This document shows positions 62,451 to 64,000 of a stretch of DNA of 64,000 nt, in pieces; position 1 is the first letter of the stretch; each line of letters starts with the position of its first letter. Below the pieces are notes generated by a model. That model was not told the origin of the DNA and did no database searches. It was given only the letters and a program-made list of their open reading frames with translations. This DNA comes from Streptomyces cellulosae (GTDB lineage Bacteria; Actinomycetota; Actinomycetes; Streptomycetales; Streptomycetaceae). The position numbers and the translations under genes are program-made. The stretch is taken from contig BNBH01000007.1 in the NCBI GenBank assembly GCA_014655195.1, positions 221,151 through 285,150 of the forward strand, written 5' to 3'.

Positions 62451-63166
62451 CGGATCTCCCCCTCACCCTTCGTGCCGTCCTTCGGCGCGGACGGCCGGAC
62501 CTCACCCTTCGTGCCGTCCTCCGGCGCGGACGGCCGGACCTCACCCTTGGTTCCGTTGGTTCCGTCCTTGGGCGCGGGCGGCTGCACCAGCCCACTCTGC
62601 AGCGCCGCCGCCGAGGGACGCCCGGTCGAGGGACTCCCGGCGGAGCCGGTGCCGTAGCGCTCGCCCAGGGACTCCCGGGTGATCTTCTCCTGGAGCTTGA
62701 GGATGCCCTGGAGGAGCGCCTCGGGCCGGGGCGGGCAGCCGGGGACGTAGACGTCGACGGGGATGATCTGGTCGACGCCCTTGGTGACGGAGTAGGAGTC
62801 CCAGTAGGGGCCGCCGCAGTTGCTGCACGCGCCGAAGGAGATGACGTACTTCGGCTCGGGCATCTGTTCGTACAAGCGCTTGACCGCAGGCGCCATCTTG
62901 TCGGTGACCGTGCCGGAGACGACCATCAGGTCGGCCTGGCGCGGGCCCGGCGCGAAGGGGATCACGCCCAGGCGGATGAAGTCGTGCCGGGCCATCGACG
63001 CGGCGATGAACTCGATGGCGCAGCAGGCGAGGCCGAAGTTGAAGACCCAGAGCGAGTAGCGGCGGCCCCAGTTGAGGACCACCTTCATCGGCTCGGGGGC
63101 CAGGCGCGCGAGGGCGCCCAGCCGCTTCGGCTCGGGCAGCGGTACGGGCTCCGGGGTCACGTCCAT
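62447..63166 (-). CDS. nuoB: NADH-quinone oxidoreductase subunit B with repeat tail
   Basis: NuoB carries cluster N2, the last iron-sulfur centre before quinone. The 239-residue protein starts at the ATG at 63166 and contains [24 protein letters not shown] and [12 protein letters not shown], which supply the four cysteines. After residue 190 a tail holds 13-residue repeats of the type VRPSAPxDGTKGE. It overlaps nuoA by ten bases and nuoC by four. Confidence 0.96.
   Translation of the reverse strand: MDVTPEPVPLPEPKRLGALARLAPEPMKVVLNWGRRYSLWVFNFGLACCAIEFIAASMARHDFIRLGVIPFAPGPRQADLMVVSGTVTDKMAPAVKRLYEQMPEPKYVISFGACSNCGGPYWDSYSVTKGVDQIIPVDVYVPGCPPRPEALLQGILKLQEKITRESLGERYGTGSAGSPSTGRPSAAALQSGLVQPPAPKDGTNGTKGEVRPSAPEDGTKGEVRPSAPKDGTKGEGEIR
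62462..62539 (-). repeat. Tandem 39-bp repeat in the nuoB tail
   Basis: Two 39-bp units (62462-62500 and 62501-62539) differ at one base, and a degenerate third follows to about 62580. They encode VRPSAPxDGTKGE. Confidence 0.85.
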
Positions 63167-63549
63167 GTCAGGACGCCCTTCTTGTATGCGTAGAGCAGGC
63201 CCACGGCGAGGAAGCCGAGGAAGACGAACATCTCCACGAGGGTGGTCGCGCCGTAGCCGTCGGCGGCGAAGACGGTCGCCCAGGGGAAGAGGAAGATCGA
63301 GTCGACGGCGAAGATCACGTACAGGAAGGCGTAGACGTAGTAACGGACCTGGGTGTGGGCCCAGCCCTCGCCGACGGGGTCGACGCCGCACTCGTACGTC
63401 AGCAGTTTCTCCGGCGTGGGCACCACCGGCCGCAGCAGGCGGCCCGCGCCGAAGGCGACGGCGACGAACAGCAGGCCGACGACGGCGAGCAGTCCGACCA
63501 CCGAGTAGGACTGGAAGTAGTCCGCCGCGACGACGGTCGTTTCCCGCAC
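63157..63549 (-). CDS. nuoA: NADH-quinone oxidoreductase subunit A
   Basis: The 130-residue three-helix subunit starts at a GTG and contains the family loop [20 protein letters not shown] with the cysteine that shields the quinone channel, and [15 protein letters not shown]. It is the first gene of the operon. The 239 bases upstream (63550-63788) carry no gene; I could not fix a clear promoter there. Confidence 0.96.
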   Translation of the reverse strand: MRETTVVAADYFQSYSVVGLLAVVGLLFVAVAFGAGRLLRPVVPTPEKLLTYECGVDPVGEGWAHTQVRYYVYAFLYVIFAVDSIFLFPWATVFAADGYGATTLVEMFVFLGFLAVGLLYAYKKGVLTWT

Positions 63550-63788
63550 GTCCGCCCCTCACTCCTCAGATCGGCGACCAGGCTCCTGCCTGTGCCCTGC
63601 CCTTGATCCGTGCCGGTGAACGCCGAACGCCACGGTCCGACGATCCGTACGCACGGGAGTCTAGGCCCTGATAAAGGCACGGTAAGCAGGCCCGTCGGGG
63701 CTTGGCACCCGGGGGTGGGGTTTTCCTCAGTTCAGGTTGGCGGTCCGCCTCATGGCGTGGGCCCCCCGGCGCCCGGCAGGCTAGGCCC

Positions 63789-64000
63789 ATGACCGAACCG
63801 ATCCCGCAGCCGGCCGGACCGGGCGACCGCCCGCCGCCGGCCCGCTTCGCCTACGACGCGCACACCTGGAAGGAGATCGCGCATCTCCTGACGAACCTCC
63901 CGGTGTCGCTCGTCGGCTTCGTCTACACGGTGACCGCGCTGTCCGTCGGTGTGGGCCTGACCGTCACGGTGATCGGTCTGCCGCTGCTCGCGCTCGGCCT
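63789..64000 (+). CDS. Sensor histidine kinase, N-terminal part (cut by window edge)
   Basis: The frame begins MTEPIPQPAGPGDRPPPARF, then a soluble stretch with AHTWKEIAHLLTNLPVSLVG and a membrane segment FVYTVTALSVGVGLTVTVIG. This matches the start of the putative sensor domain (PF13796 type) found at the N-terminus of many Streptomyces two-component kinases. The kinase domains would lie beyond the window. Confidence 0.7.
   Translation, partial: MTEPIPQPAGPGDRPPPARFAYDAHTWKEIAHLLTNLPVSLVGFVYTVTALSVGVGLTVTVIGLPLLALG

Overview
The window is chromosomal DNA from a Streptomyces (or very close actinomycete). The evidence is the very high GC content, frequent GTG starts and one TTG start, the actinobacterial forms of the ribosomal and RNA polymerase proteins, and a gene order that matches what is known of the Streptomyces coelicolor core: S10 operon, gdhA, tuf1-fusA-rpsG-rpsL, rpoCB, rplLJ, rplAK, nusG-secE-tRNA-Trp, aspC, murB, rpmG-tRNA-Met-tRNA-Thr, tRNA-Tyr, htpX, nuo.

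Layout. (1) 1-5.2 kb: S10 ribosomal protein operon on the minus strand, ending in a partial rplP. (2) 5.3-12.5 kb: an accessory polymorphic-toxin operon with a 1500-residue RHS/YD-repeat toxin, a coupled immunity candidate, a decayed third gene, another small coupled gene, and two upstream hypothetical genes. (3) 12.6-21.7 kb: metabolic and regulatory genes (cupin, DUF2071, glutamate dehydrogenase, an XRE/DUF397 pair with a divergent winged-helix gene, a GH10 xylanase, an aldo/keto reductase and its divergent TetR with two perfect operators), plus two decayed fragments of an Rpn-type nuclease family. (4) 21.7-46.5 kb: the translation and transcription core on the minus strand, interrupted on the plus strand by aspC and add. 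It includes clear terminators, HrdB-type promoters and an rplJ leader that can hide its own ribosome-binding site. (5) 46.7-53.1 kb: amidohydrolase, NAD(P)-binding protein, tRNA-Tyr (an empty SLP1-type attachment site), yajQ, membrane proteins, and htpX behind a SigR-like promoter. (6) 53.3-63.5 kb: a ten-gene nuo operon (A B C H I J K L M N) that lacks nuoD, E, F and G. Its NuoC carries a long C-terminal extension with five copies of a 13-residue Arg/Ser motif. A partial sensor-kinase gene closes the window.

The most unusual signals are the NuoC repeat tail (peptide conserved, serine codons scrambled), the incomplete complex I operon that contains it, the toxin operon with a decayed cassette, and a hairpin shared almost base for base by the leaders of the S10 and str operons.
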